In this document: positions 26,189-35,674 of the stretch, piece after piece
How the letters are laid out: each line of letters opens with the position of its first letter
How positions within the stretch are numbered: the stretch's first letter is position 1
Assembly (NCBI RefSeq): GCF_008692035.1
Contig: NZ_VTFG01000001.1
Coordinates: 496,001 to 560,000, forward strand
Direction of reading: 5' to 3'
From: Pseudomonas marginalis
GTDB lineage: Bacteria > Pseudomonadota > Gammaproteobacteria > Pseudomonadales > Pseudomonadaceae
Length of the DNA stretch: 64,000 nt
Program-made: the position numbers and the translations under genes
The notes under the pieces: generated by a model
Seen by the model: the letters and a program-made list of their open reading frames with translations, nothing else
What the model was told of the DNA's origin: nothing
Database searches by the model: none

Positions 26189-27694
26189 ATGCGTCAAGTG
26201 GTGTGTACCGATTGCCTTACCGAAACCTTCCTGCAGGATCACGCTTCGGACAACGACATCAGCGAGTGTGACTACTGCGAGCGAGAGCTCCCTGCCATGG
26301 ACATGGAAGAGCTGGTAGAGCTCTGCGAAACAGCAATCCATGCCTCTTTCCGAGCTATCCAACAACCTAGCTCAGTGATCCATCACGGCTATCCTCCCGT
26401 CGGCATCAGTTTGTATGACATTTTGGAGCTCATGCTAGGTGCCGATCAGGCCCTAATTTCTGATATCCATGAACACCTGCTCGACTCCTGGAGCTACACG
26501 GGGGGCGATGACGACCCCTATTTTGTCGAAGAGACGGAGGCATCGTCGGAGCTGACGGTAGGCTGGCGAAAAATGGAGCACAGCCTGCAGTTTGAATCCC
26601 GACTAGCAAACCCCATGGTCGGGTCAATTCTGACTATGGTCTTCGACGACATAGAGGATTTGCGCTCGAAGGACGACAGGTCAGCCATTGTGATCGCAGG
26701 CCAAGGTTTTCCAATCTCGTCATTCCAACGGGGTAGGGTGTTCCAGGATGAACAGAGTATGGAGGAAGCGCTGACTCACCCTGAAAAGCATCTCGGCCCG
26801 GTACCAGGAGGCAAAGGATCTCCTGGCCGAATGAACGCCAAGGGGATTTCGGTTTTTTACGGCGCAACAGATGACCACACGGCGATTGCGGAGGTGCGCC
26901 CTCCCGTTGGCAGCATGGTGGTTACCGCGCGGTTCGACGTAATCCGGCCTCTGAGGCTTCTCAACTTAAACGACCTGGCTTCAATGCGTCCGCACCGGGG
27001 GTTGAGCTACTTCAATCCAATTCGCAGGAGCCTCAGCGAACGCTGCGCGTTTCTGAAAGACTTACAGCGCCAGCTGACGATGCCAGTCATGCCGGACTCG
27101 GCGGAAAGCGGGTATCTGATCACGCAAGCTATTGCCGACTTCCTAGCAACCCATGAAAAGCTGAATCTCGACGGTATTTTATTTCCCTCTGCGCAGGTGC
27201 AACAGGATACGTCACCGGGGCAGAACGTCATTCTTTTCCACAAGGCCAGTGGGGTAGAAAGGCTCGAGGACACACAAAAGGCTGAGTATGTGAGTCTCTG
27301 GGAGCCGGATGAAGATAGGTGGGTGTATTACCCAGAGTTCTCGGAAGCGGAACCTAAAGACTCAGATCAATCCTCCCGGTACGTCCCTCTGGTACCTCCA
27401 CCGGAGCCAAGCCTGCGTCTAGCTCGAGACGGCATTGTGATTCACAAAATCCAGGGAGTCCGCTTCAGCACCGAGATCGACCCAGTCCACTATGTTCCTT
27501 GGTCGAAGGACAGGAAAATACCATGGGTTTCGATAGCGTGGCTGGTTACTAACGAGAGCTCGGATCTGGTAAGGGATCTCGAAACCCATCGGAGTTTGGC
27601 GGGCCATTACCAGCCGTACCGTTCATCGGTAAAACCTATATATTGGGTTAGGTATATCTTGAAAACACTACATATTGGTCTAAATTTTGCTTGA
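26189..27694 (+). CDS. RES domain protein with HEPN/zinc-ribbon-like N-terminus
   Basis: A 501-residue protein; ATG 26189 has AAGGAG at a seven-base spacing. The N-terminus has CTDC (residues 6-9) and CDYC (27-30), likely a zinc ribbon, followed by helices as in the N-terminal domain often attached to RES proteins. The RES region starts about residue 212 with GRMNAKGISVFYGATDDHTA and IAEVRPPVG, with Arg214, Tyr224 and Glu235 at the expected places. RES toxins cleave NAD+ by phosphorolysis. A C-terminal extension of about 120 residues is not recognised. The downstream peptidase gene is on the same strand and abuts it. Confidence 0.8.
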   Translation: MRQVVCTDCLTETFLQDHASDNDISECDYCERELPAMDMEELVELCETAIHASFRAIQQPSSVIHHGYPPVGISLYDILELMLGADQALISDIHEHLLDSWSYTGGDDDPYFVEETEASSELTVGWRKMEHSLQFESRLANPMVGSILTMVFDDIEDLRSKDDRSAIVIAGQGFPISSFQRGRVFQDEQSMEEALTHPEKHLGPVPGGKGSPGRMNAKGISVFYGATDDHTAIAEVRPPVGSMVVTARFDVIRPLRLLNLNDLASMRPHRGLSYFNPIRRSLSERCAFLKDLQRQLTMPVMPDSAESGYLITQAIADFLATHEKLNLDGILFPSAQVQQDTSPGQNVILFHKASGVERLEDTQKAEYVSLWEPDEDRWVYYPEFSEAEPKDSDQSSRYVPLVPPPEPSLRLARDGIVIHKIQGVRFSTEIDPVHYVPWSKDRKIPWVSIAWLVTNESSDLVRDLETHRSLAGHYQPYRSSVKPIYWVRYILKTLHIGLNFA

Positions 27695-27717
27695 GAGCCT
27701 ACATCTGGTATTTTGCC

Positions 27718-28410
27718 ATGAACGAAGCCCATATCGAGAAAGCAGCGACCGATCTGCTCATGCAGATTTACCGTGATCGCCGTTATCTGTGGCCAGATCA
27801 AGATATTCCGCCGATGATGATGCGCAGCCCCCGGATCGCTGCCATGGTCTGCGGCTACGACTACCATGAGCATCCCACCCTGGGAGACACCCAGTTCAAT
27901 CGGCACAACACCGGTACTCGTATCGCGGGCCTGATTGACCGTCAATCGAACAAGATCGCCGTCGCGACTGAGTTTGGTGACAAAGTCCAGCTCTTCACCG
28001 GCGCGCATGAGATCGGCCATCTTGTGCTCCACGAAGACACTGTCATGCACCGCGACCGCGCTTTTGACGGCAGTATTCTGCAGGCACCACGTGCACCTGC
28101 AGAGCGACAAGCCGATCGCTTCGCCGCCTGCTTCCTCATGCCTCAAAAACTGGTGAGGGAACGGTTCGAGTTCATGTTCTGCTGCAAGGGCCAATTGCGC
28201 TTCAGCGACGTGATTGCCTATCACCTCGACCCCAACAATCCGGATCGGCTTCTCTACTCCCCGAAAGAGTCGGGAGAACGTGAGCTGGCGCTGGCGCGAT
28301 GCACCCGATTTAACAACCAGCACCTAGTGTCACTGGCCCAGCAATTCGGTGTCTCGGACTCGGCGATGGCCATCCGGCTCAAGGAGCTGGAGTTGGTACG
28401 GTGGCCTTAG
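27718..28410 (+). CDS. ImmA/IrrE family metallo-endopeptidase
   Basis: A 230-residue peptidase with the zinc motif HEIGH at residues 97-101 and the second acidic element ERQADRFAACFLMP (Glu129). These are hallmarks of ImmA/IrrE peptidases, which cleave repressor-like proteins. ATG 27718 lies 24 bases after the RES gene stop; a TTG at 27691 overlaps that stop and is an alternative. The C-terminal end holds an HTH-like stretch (LAQQFGVSDSAMAIRLKELEL). Together with the RES gene it may form a small operon in which it controls a repressor or antitoxin. Confidence 0.85.
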   Translation: MNEAHIEKAATDLLMQIYRDRRYLWPDQDIPPMMMRSPRIAAMVCGYDYHEHPTLGDTQFNRHNTGTRIAGLIDRQSNKIAVATEFGDKVQLFTGAHEIGHLVLHEDTVMHRDRAFDGSILQAPRAPAERQADRFAACFLMPQKLVRERFEFMFCCKGQLRFSDVIAYHLDPNNPDRLLYSPKESGERELALARCTRFNNQHLVSLAQQFGVSDSAMAIRLKELELVRWP

Positions 28411-28485
28411 AGCGAGCAGGGCACCTGGAGCGTGCAGTAGGCGGGAGTTGTAGGGGCGCCCAGAGAGGCATCACTGTTCAAGGTA

Positions 28486-28516
28486 AATAAAAAAGGGGCC
28501 TTTACGAGGCCCCTTA
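28486..28516 (-). terminator. intrinsic terminator of the MvaT-family gene
   Basis: AAGGGGCC (28493-28500) pairs with GGCCCCTT (28508-28515) around a seven-base loop. On the minus strand the stem is followed by six T and further AT. It lies 21 bases after the stop of the MvaT-type gene and may also end transcripts coming from the peptidase gene on the plus strand. Confidence 0.8.
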
Positions 28517-28536
28517 TCTTTGCTCATGAGGATTTA

Positions 28537-28902
28537 CTACGCTAACCAGCTCTCGACTTCGTCGGCACCATGCTGGCTTTTCCACTCTTTCAAGGTCTTG
28601 TGGTTACCACCCTTGGTCTCAACGCGCTCGCCCGTATGTGGGTTCTTGTAGACCTTAAGCTGACGGGGCTTGCGGCTGGACTTTTCAGCCACAGCGGCTG
28701 GTGCACGTCGACTGGCAGATTGTGGGTCAAGAATGGACACGATATTGCGCAGGCTGTAGCCGTACTCCGAGAGCAGGCTACGGAGTTTTTGTTCAAATTC
28801 GATTTCGCGCTTAAGGCCATCATCGTTTTTGAGGGTCTCAAGTTCGGCCAGCTGAGCAGCCAGTTGTTGCTCCAGGGCACGGAATTCGGCGAGTCTGGAC
28901 AT
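28537..28902 (-). CDS. MvaT/MvaU family histone-like nucleoid-structuring protein
   Basis: A 121-residue xenogeneic silencer of the Pseudomonas H-NS-like family. Residues 1-60 form the N-terminal oligomerisation coiled coil; the C-terminal DNA-binding region shows KVYKNPHTGERVETKGGNHK and TLKEWKSQHG, the typical minor-groove AT-pincer part. Length is normal for MvaT. It has its own terminator and no operon partner. It is placed inside an island that contains AT-rich genes, which this class normally silences. Confidence 0.9.
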   Translation of the reverse strand: MSRLAEFRALEQQLAAQLAELETLKNDDGLKREIEFEQKLRSLLSEYGYSLRNIVSILDPQSASRRAPAAVAEKSSRKPRQLKVYKNPHTGERVETKGGNHKTLKEWKSQHGADEVESWLA

Positions 28903-29159
28903 TTGATACTCCTGTATATGGTGCGTCGAGTATAGGTGTGGGGCTACAGGCCATCAATGTGCGGATCGTGCAGAGGTAAGCTAGGGCTTAGCTCTTGCCT
29001 GGTGAACAAAGGGTTCGCAGGCGAAGATGGCGGTGAGCTATCATCCCAAACCTCGTATCAGGCTCACCGGAAGTTCACCTTCCCGCTCAGACCCAAGATC
29101 GATCATTCAGTCTTTGGCAGATGAATGCCTGGTAGCCGCCAGCCTGCTTGGAGACAGGG

Positions 29160-32100
29160 ATGTTCATTCGCTTGCGCGCCATCTATCACCGGGCATTACA
29201 TGCCTATATCGTCTGGAACAACGAGACTCGCCGCAAGCTGGCCGCCCTGAAGCGATACCCTTGCGCGGTCGTCGCTGCTTATAAGGCCGCATATGCGTTC
29301 TTGGCCATACCTACTCATGAAAATCTGTTCCAGCCGCTAACCCCTGTGCTCATTGAGCCTGCGAAGATACAGCGGTATGAACGTGAGTTATTGAACGGTC
29401 TGAGGAACGATCAAGTCAGGAACATCGCTATTACGGGGGAGTACGGGGCAGGGAAGAGCAGCGTGCTTCGCACCTTCGTCCACCGCCACCCAGAGTTTGT
29501 CTACGCGTTTGTTTCGTTGGCTACCTTCGGCAAGGATAACGAAATCTCCGGGGCGTCTGAGCTTGTTAGCGATACCGACGTGGCCTCGGATTCTTCGCGG
29601 CCCTCCGAATCCTCCACCAAGGCAGGGCAGGAATCTAAATCCGAGGCAAACAAGGCTGAATCCGATCTCGTTGCTCGGATCGAGGAGACGATCGTCCAGC
29701 AGCTCCTGTACGCCGTCCCAGCAAAGACGCTTCCCAAGACCCGCCTTAAGAGAATCGATCAGGCTTCCGGCCTGAAGATTTGGTGGAAAACGCTCTGCTA
29801 TGGCGCCCTCATTTTGGCAGCGCTGAGACTCTACGTTCCTGTGGCAGAAAAGCTGCCGAAGATCGAACCGACTTGGCTCATGGAATGGCTGCTGTGGATC
29901 CCGAGCCCGCTGGCCGTCGGGGTCGCAGTGTTAGGGTGCGTACTCCTGATACACACGTGCCTGAGGCTGGGTTCGCTGTTTAGTATCGATGGGTTGACGC
30001 TCAAAGGCGGCAAACTGGAGACCACCCACCATGGCTCCGTCCTGCATAAAAATATCGATGAGATCATTTACTGCTTTGAGCGCAGCAGCATTGACGTGGT
30101 GATCATTGAGGATCTCGACCGGTTCGGCATCCATGACGTGTTCACCCGATTGCGAGAAATCAATTTCATCATCAAGCAATCACCTCAGGTGAAACGCCCC
30201 GTCTATTTCGTCTACGCGCTGCGCGATGAAATGTTCGTCGTCGGCGAGAAAACTAAGTTTTTTGACCTCATCGTCCCAGTGATCCCCGTCATCAACTCGG
30301 AAAACTCCCAAGAAAAGATGATGGAGCTGCTGAACCATCGAACTTTCAAATCTAAACCCTTGGGCGAACATCTCGACCGTCGACTGGTGGAGACGGTCTG
30401 CTACTACATCGATGACCTCCGGCTGGTGAAAAATATCGTCAATGAATTCGATATGTTTTCAAATATCCTTGCCAGCGGCCTACGTCTAGAGCCAGACAAG
30501 CTGTTTGCGATTGTCGCCATTCGAAATCTGCATCCCGGCGCGTACGCCGACCTGGTCAAACGCCGAGGGGCGATTTATGGCGTCATCAAGGGACTGGCTG
30601 CCTGGAAAACCCAGGAGAACAGCGCCAATGCCAAGCGACTTGATGACTTGCGGCGTGAGCGAGATGACCGGGTCTTCGAACTGGCCAACAATGTCACTGA
30701 GTTGAGGGCCTACGTGTGGTTCACGCTTCTTCGACTGACCGAAATGGACACGGCAACCCATGTCCTAATTACTGGTACCCAGTACACGCCAAAGCAGTTC
30801 GTGACCGACGAGGTGTTCGACGTATTCATGAATCACGCCGGGCCCCTCTCAATGGTTGTCTTGGATCAATTCGGGCGGGCCAGAAACCCATCTAGAAATG
30901 TCTCGAAGGCTGAGCTGCTCACCGCTACATCCTATGAACGGCGCCATGCTTTGCTTGGGCGGCGACTCAGCACAATCGCGGACGAAATCGCAGCGGTGCA
31001 GAAGCAATCGGATCAGGTCATCCGGATGTCCTTCAGTACTGCCGTCAAAAAAGGCTATGGGGAGGTCGTAAGAAACAAACTTCCAGGCTTGAACGTCGTG
31101 AGCTATCTGATGCTGCACGGTTTCCTCGACGCCGACTACACGGACTACCTTGGTTATTTCTATCAAGGTTCGCTGACACCTGGTGACAAAGATCTGATCC
31201 TTTCGCTGAGACGTGGTGTGCTGCCTGAGGTATCCACGCCTGTCGATAGCCCGAGTACCGTGCTGGAGAAGCTTAAGAGCGACGAGCTCGACGAGGGCAG
31301 GGGGATCATCGTCGATTTGATCGCCTGTCTCAGCGCCCGACCAACCTCGTTCGCCACTAACTCAGCAGATGCCCAGCTAAGCCACATACTTAAGAGCGGC
31401 CTCAACGAACACCCCGAACGGATGGCTGTCGCTGTACGGGAACTTTTGAACCGAGCAGAAGCGGCTGAATTTATCCGCGCCGTGTACCGGCTCGAACCCA
31501 GACTGTTTCAGAGCCTTTTCGACGCTAGGGGCACGGGGGACGCTGGCGGCGTGTTTGAAGGAAGCGAGGCCCGTCAGTCCCTCGTCAAAGTAATCGCCGA
31601 CAACCTGTTAGGATCCGACTTTAAGACCCTTGCCGATGACGCTTCAACGGATCTGGTTCCTACAATCGATTGGCTGGAAGATGCATCACGACTGATGCCA
31701 GGATTAGAGAGCAATGTGGGAGCTTGGGCGTGGCTAAGGGCTTACCCAGTCCAGTTTGCCTCACTGGGCCATATGATGAGTCTCGCAGACCTCGAAAGGC
31801 TGATCGAATGGCGCTGCATCAAGATCAACCTGCCAATGCTATCGCTGATATGCGCGAAGTCGGAAGCTGGGCAGCATTCTAAAGACGCCAAATCCGAACC
31901 TGCAGATGTGGGCATCGTGTCTCTGCGTAGACTGCAGGCTTTGGGCATCAATGGGCTCGGTGATTATCTGCTATCTCACGCGGATGAGCTCGGTAGCGCA
32001 TTGCTAGGTCAGTCTGCTGTCCTGGATGAATCAAGCGATTCCTTGGCCAGTTTACTAGCAGAACTGGACACAGATGACGACCTGACAAATCGACTCTTCG

Positions 32101-33104
32101 ATCACACGACCTGTGACTTGCACACTCTCAATGACACCCCAAGACATCTTTGGGCAAAGGCACTTGAAAGTGATCGCCTGGTGGCCAAAGCTGACGCTGT
32201 GTGGGTCTTTTTTGAGAAACTCATTGCGCCAGACGGCAATGTTTCGGGCGAAGAAATCGGATCGGAACCCACAACGGTGTTCACCGCCTTCATCACTCGG
32301 AATGCATCGGCTCTCAAGGGAACGCTGTGGCAGTCAACGAGCGCAGACTGGGCGCTGCAACAGTATCTTCTGAGCTCACCCAGCATCAGTAATGACGTGC
32401 TCAAGGTATTGCTCGATGGAGTCGTGCTCCAAGATCTATCAATGATCAATGCGGTCTTACCTGCGGGGCGCTGGGTCATGCTGGTGACCTCATCATTCCT
32501 TCCATACAGCTCGGAGGTCAGGAACATCGTATTGAGTACTTGCCCACACCTCGAAGGCCAGTACCTGGTTGAACGGTGGGATCTAGCAAAAGCCGAGGTC
32601 GATATAGGCTCGCTCCGACTCGACTCGATGCTCACGCTGAGCAGAAGCAAAGCGTTGCCACTCACACTGAAAATTCAGATGTGGTCAGGGCTTAGCCTGG
32701 AGACGATTGAAAGCAAACCCGAAGCGGTTCCTGAGCTCGGCCGTGTATCTGCACTAGCCAACCAAGCTGGCGAAAGGTTTGCTGATTCGCTGACGCCTGT
32801 GCTGCGACATCTAGTTCGCAACGCAAGCCTCATCCCGGAGCATCGCTCTGAAATGCTGACACAATGTCTTCCAGGGATGAAGTGGCCAGACGTTTCAGCA
32901 GCTCTGGCGTTGCTCGACGATGAGGACTTCAAAACCGTGAGCTCGAAGGTCAAGAAGATCAAGGTAAGAAACACTGAGTCAAATCAGAGGTTGGTGGGCG
33001 CGATGAAATCTGAGGGGTACCTGGCAACGGTGACACCAGAGGACGACGTCATCATCGCAACTACCAGGCCTTCATCCATGACGACTGAGGGCGGGTGGGT
33101 ATAG
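29160..33104 (+). CDS. YobI-like membrane P-loop ATPase
   Basis: A 1314-residue protein. ATG 29160 has GGAG six bases upstream. The ATPase region holds Walker A GEYGAGKSSVLRTF (about 93-106) and Walker B IDVVIIEDLDRFG (about 311-323). Two hydrophobic helices at about 211-223 and 251-268 sit between them, so the ATPase is membrane-attached. This matches the YobI-ATPase family related to KAP NTPases. The 900-residue C-terminal part is helical and unrecognised. It is likely a conflict or phage-defence protein; its partner, if any, is not obvious among the neighbours. Confidence 0.8.
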   Translation: MFIRLRAIYHRALHAYIVWNNETRRKLAALKRYPCAVVAAYKAAYAFLAIPTHENLFQPLTPVLIEPAKIQRYERELLNGLRNDQVRNIAITGEYGAGKSSVLRTFVHRHPEFVYAFVSLATFGKDNEISGASELVSDTDVASDSSRPSESSTKAGQESKSEANKAESDLVARIEETIVQQLLYAVPAKTLPKTRLKRIDQASGLKIWWKTLCYGALILAALRLYVPVAEKLPKIEPTWLMEWLLWIPSPLAVGVAVLGCVLLIHTCLRLGSLFSIDGLTLKGGKLETTHHGSVLHKNIDEIIYCFERSSIDVVIIEDLDRFGIHDVFTRLREINFIIKQSPQVKRPVYFVYALRDEMFVVGEKTKFFDLIVPVIPVINSENSQEKMMELLNHRTFKSKPLGEHLDRRLVETVCYYIDDLRLVKNIVNEFDMFSNILASGLRLEPDKLFAIVAIRNLHPGAYADLVKRRGAIYGVIKGLAAWKTQENSANAKRLDDLRRERDDRVFELANNVTELRAYVWFTLLRLTEMDTATHVLITGTQYTPKQFVTDEVFDVFMNHAGPLSMVVLDQFGRARNPSRNVSKAELLTATSYERRHALLGRRLSTIADEIAAVQKQSDQVIRMSFSTAVKKGYGEVVRNKLPGLNVVSYLMLHGFLDADYTDYLGYFYQGSLTPGDKDLILSLRRGVLPEVSTPVDSPSTVLEKLKSDELDEGRGIIVDLIACLSARPTSFATNSADAQLSHILKSGLNEHPERMAVAVRELLNRAEAAEFIRAVYRLEPRLFQSLFDARGTGDAGGVFEGSEARQSLVKVIADNLLGSDFKTLADDASTDLVPTIDWLEDASRLMPGLESNVGAWAWLRAYPVQFASLGHMMSLADLERLIEWRCIKINLPMLSLICAKSEAGQHSKDAKSEPADVGIVSLRRLQALGINGLGDYLLSHADELGSALLGQSAVLDESSDSLASLLAELDTDDDLTNRLFDHTTCDLHTLNDTPRHLWAKALESDRLVAKADAVWVFFEKLIAPDGNVSGEEIGSEPTTVFTAFITRNASALKGTLWQSTSADWALQQYLLSSPSISNDVLKVLLDGVVLQDLSMINAVLPAGRWVMLVTSSFLPYSSEVRNIVLSTCPHLEGQYLVERWDLAKAEVDIGSLRLDSMLTLSRSKALPLTLKIQMWSGLSLETIESKPEAVPELGRVSALANQAGERFADSLTPVLRHLVRNASLIPEHRSEMLTQCLPGMKWPDVSAALALLDDEDFKTVSSKVKKIKVRNTESNQRLVGAMKSEGYLATVTPEDDVIIATTRPSSMTTEGGWV

Positions 33105-33367
33105 GCGTTTTTTGCCAGCAGTGTGGAAATGCCCTGGTCACTAGTGGAGGTTGTCAGGGCCGAGGAGACCGGGATAGTGACGGAGTACAGATGTACCCCT
33201 AAGGACTGATGAGAACTCACCACCCCCGTCTTGCTCATTGAGTCAGCGTGGCTTCAAGCACTTTATCGATTGACGATTAACGCCATGTAGCGATCCGTGT
33301 ATCTCTCCGGTGCAGCTTGTGAGTCGTCTGTGATGTCTTTGAAGTATCAGCTCACGAGATCTGCTTG
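33105..33367. other. intergenic region
   Basis: No gene or strong repeat seen. The downstream small gene starts within it at a weak ribosome site. Confidence 0.4.
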
Positions 33368-33685
33368 ATGCGCCATACGACACCAGACGGTCGCTACTTC
33401 GTAGTCAAAGGTCAGTTATGGCGCTGCAGCAATCCCGCGCTATCTGATGACCAGCGCCAGCAGTTGGTGCAGATGCTGATGGAGGCGCGGAGAGCCGTCA
33501 AAGTAGCGAAGGCAACAAATCATGCAGATCAGATGCGCACCGCTCGAGCAGAAGTAGATCAGGCGAAAAGGGCACTAGGGGAGAGGGGCCCGGTATGGTG
33601 GAGCGATGGCAGCCCGGACTACAACCGCCACAAGGCTGTTAACACGCCCTATGCTGAGTGGTACCGCTCACTGCCCGAGCCGTAG
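33368..33685 (+). CDS. conserved-looking small hypothetical protein
   Basis: A 105-residue protein starting at ATG 33368 after an in-frame TTG. It reads HTTPDGRYFVVKGQLWRCSNP, a helical, Lys/Arg-rich middle and GPVWWSDGSPDYNRHKAVNT at the end. The aromatic and glycine pattern at both ends is too orderly for chance. I believe proteins of this kind are common near island genes in Pseudomonas, but no function is known to me. Confidence 0.6.
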   Translation: MRHTTPDGRYFVVKGQLWRCSNPALSDDQRQQLVQMLMEARRAVKVAKATNHADQMRTARAEVDQAKRALGERGPVWWSDGSPDYNRHKAVNTPYAEWYRSLPEP

Positions 33686-33902
33686 GGATCATGCGCGCAG
33701 AGGCACAGATTTTGAGCCCACCTATTGCTTGACGCTCGCCGCTACTAGTTCCGCGATGCCTTGCCGTACGGCATCGATGTTGTCGTCGAGAGTCGTCAGA
33801 GCACCATTCACATTTCCCACCACACTGCTTGCTCCTCGATCACCAACCCATTATCACTGAGCTAAGATTCTTCAATCTTATGACCAAGTGCATCGAGGGG
33901 CT

Positions 33903-35045
33903 ATGGCAGTTGTGTTCTTTCTACCGTGGGTATCTGCTACCAAAGAGGTGCGAATAGCAGATCTTCGTTTGATCCCTTACGAGCGAGGTCGACTTCCGGG
34001 TGAGTTTCTGGGCATACCGCAGGAAGCTTTCGACGGCGTACTAGGCAACTACGGCGATCGAGGGTTCGGCTCCCAGCCTTCACAGCCAATCCAGCAAGCC
34101 GCGGTCATCATTTGGGACGAAGACACACCGGGCCTTGAAGCCTCGGATGCCCAGATCCAGCAGCGACTGGTTCAGTGTTCGTATCTCGCATTCTCTGCCT
34201 TGGTAGGTCGGTCGCTGTGCTCCACTTTCGACTACTGCAACGCCGACACACTCCAGGTCGTTGCGCAGCGGTTTGATGTCGCGTCACCAGCTCATTCCTG
34301 TGTGACCACGCGCCGGCGTGACGGTGGAACACAAAACATGCTGGCGGGCAGGGGAGGGCTCAAGTTCATTCGCCCCTACCACGTCGACAACAGCTCGCGA
34401 ATTACGCTCGACATCCCACTGCTTGAAGCACTACTCAAGCTACCTGTTGGGGAGCTTAAGGAACGTATCGACGAAGCGGTCGTTTCCTTCCTCAGAGCCA
34501 ATACCGATGCGTCATCCATAGATGAACGATCCGAACTGATCCTGATGCGGGTCGCCATAGACACGCTGCTTGACGTTCCGCATGACAAAGCTGCCTTCCG
34601 CAGAGCTATCAACGAACACTTCGACGAGCTACCGAACCCGCCCATCTGGCATAAAGGGAGCCTGGACGAACAGTGGTGGTGCAAGCACTGGGACAAGCAC
34701 GTAAATCGCCCGCTCGACGCCTGGGTTCACGATTTCTGTGCCGCTCGTAACGCGGCAGCTCATGGCCCCGCAAATGGTGAGAAGGGAAGCATCTGGCCTC
34801 GCCATAACCACCTCATTTTCTCTGTCTGGTTGCTGCCGCTGATCGTCAAAAAGCTACTTGCCCAAGCGGGGCTTTACGAGTTCACCGCCGAAGATAAGAT
34901 CGCGAGGGCGGGCTTTGAGGTCTTTCTGGCGCACGATCTGCTGGCCTTCACCGACAAGGATGAGAACAAGGTTTGGTGGCAAGTAGCCGAATCTGAGCTT
35001 TATCTGCCTCTGTTTGCTGAGCAATTCCAGCGAGCATGCAAATGA
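33903..35045 (+). CDS. hypothetical protein with HEPN-like motif
   Basis: A 380-residue protein. ATG 33903 is preceded by GAGGGG; a GTG at 33888 is less likely. Residues 278-289 read FCAARNAAAHGP, with Arg282 and His287 spaced as R-x4-H, the HEPN signature. An aspartate-rich region and a tryptophan cluster (EQWWCKHWDKH) precede it. No TM segment. It may be a HEPN-type RNase toxin or an accessory defence protein. The call is based on this motif only. Confidence 0.65.
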   Translation: MAVVFFLPWVSATKEVRIADLRLIPYERGRLPGEFLGIPQEAFDGVLGNYGDRGFGSQPSQPIQQAAVIIWDEDTPGLEASDAQIQQRLVQCSYLAFSALVGRSLCSTFDYCNADTLQVVAQRFDVASPAHSCVTTRRRDGGTQNMLAGRGGLKFIRPYHVDNSSRITLDIPLLEALLKLPVGELKERIDEAVVSFLRANTDASSIDERSELILMRVAIDTLLDVPHDKAAFRRAINEHFDELPNPPIWHKGSLDEQWWCKHWDKHVNRPLDAWVHDFCAARNAAAHGPANGEKGSIWPRHNHLIFSVWLLPLIVKKLLAQAGLYEFTAEDKIARAGFEVFLAHDLLAFTDKDENKVWWQVAESELYLPLFAEQFQRACK

Positions 35046-35157
35046 CGAAACCATGGTGTTGTGGACTTGAGTCAACGCGTGCTGGTACGCAGTGGGATAC
35101 GGGGAGGGAATCCGTGAGAGAAGTGAAGATCTAGCTTGAAACCGCCCTCGACCCGGT

Positions 35158-35220
35158 GTGTAAACCAATTTTTTGATGTGTAAACCACCCCGCTTTACAC
35201 GTCAAAAAACTGGTTTACAC
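35158..35220. repeat. 63-bp near-perfect inverted repeat
   Basis: Left arm 35158-35184 and right arm 35194-35220 are reverse complements over 27 bases with two mismatches, around a 9-base loop. Each arm has two copies of GTGTAAA, so four copies in all. The arms flank a T6/A6 tract. Located in the 330-bp gap before the antitoxin-like gene; no T-run follows, so a simple terminator is unlikely. It could be a binding array, an attachment or recombination site, or a small mobile relic. Confidence 0.8.
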
Positions 35221-35376
35221 ATTTCCTGAGACGCCAGCCTCAGGCCAACGTAACCGCCTGCCGGGATCGTAGTAATAGGCACGCCTGAAACTGGCACCAG
35301 GCTCGCCTATAAGGGGGAGACAGTGAGCGGATGGCGATGATGTAGTCTAGGATCAGACCGCAGAAGGAGCGTACTC

Positions 35377-35595
35377 ATGAGCACTTTGCCCCCCGATCAA
35401 CAGGCCCGTTATTTGGAGGTGCTCGACGCCGCGAAGCGCTTGTATGGCGGCGATATCGACGCAGCCATGCACTGGATGTCACGTCCGGTAAAAGCATTTG
35501 GCGGCAAAGCTCCTGCCGCTATGATCGCAACCAGGCTGGAAGCGGATACGGCCATCGAGTTTATCAGGCGATTGGAGCATGGGTTCGTTGCCTGA
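35377..35595 (+). CDS. MbcA/ParS/Xre-type antitoxin domain protein
   Basis: A 72-residue protein with the toxin-binding fold of MbcA/ParS antitoxins (DUF2384): AAKRLYGGDIDAAMHWMSR, PVKAFGGKAPAAMI and ATRLEADTAIEFIRRLEHG. Such antitoxins normally neutralise a RES toxin encoded immediately downstream, but here the next gene is on the other strand and unrelated. AAGGAG precedes ATG at good spacing, so it is probably expressed. It lacks the N-terminal HTH of the longer Xre-type members. Confidence 0.8.
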   Translation: MSTLPPDQQARYLEVLDAAKRLYGGDIDAAMHWMSRPVKAFGGKAPAAMIATRLEADTAIEFIRRLEHGFVA

Positions 35596-35674
35596 GTAAC
35601 GTAGAGCGCGCCCTCTAGCCTTCGATCCCGCTATGGGTTCAGGTCTGCTCCCTATCCATGGCACGAGTCGGCGT

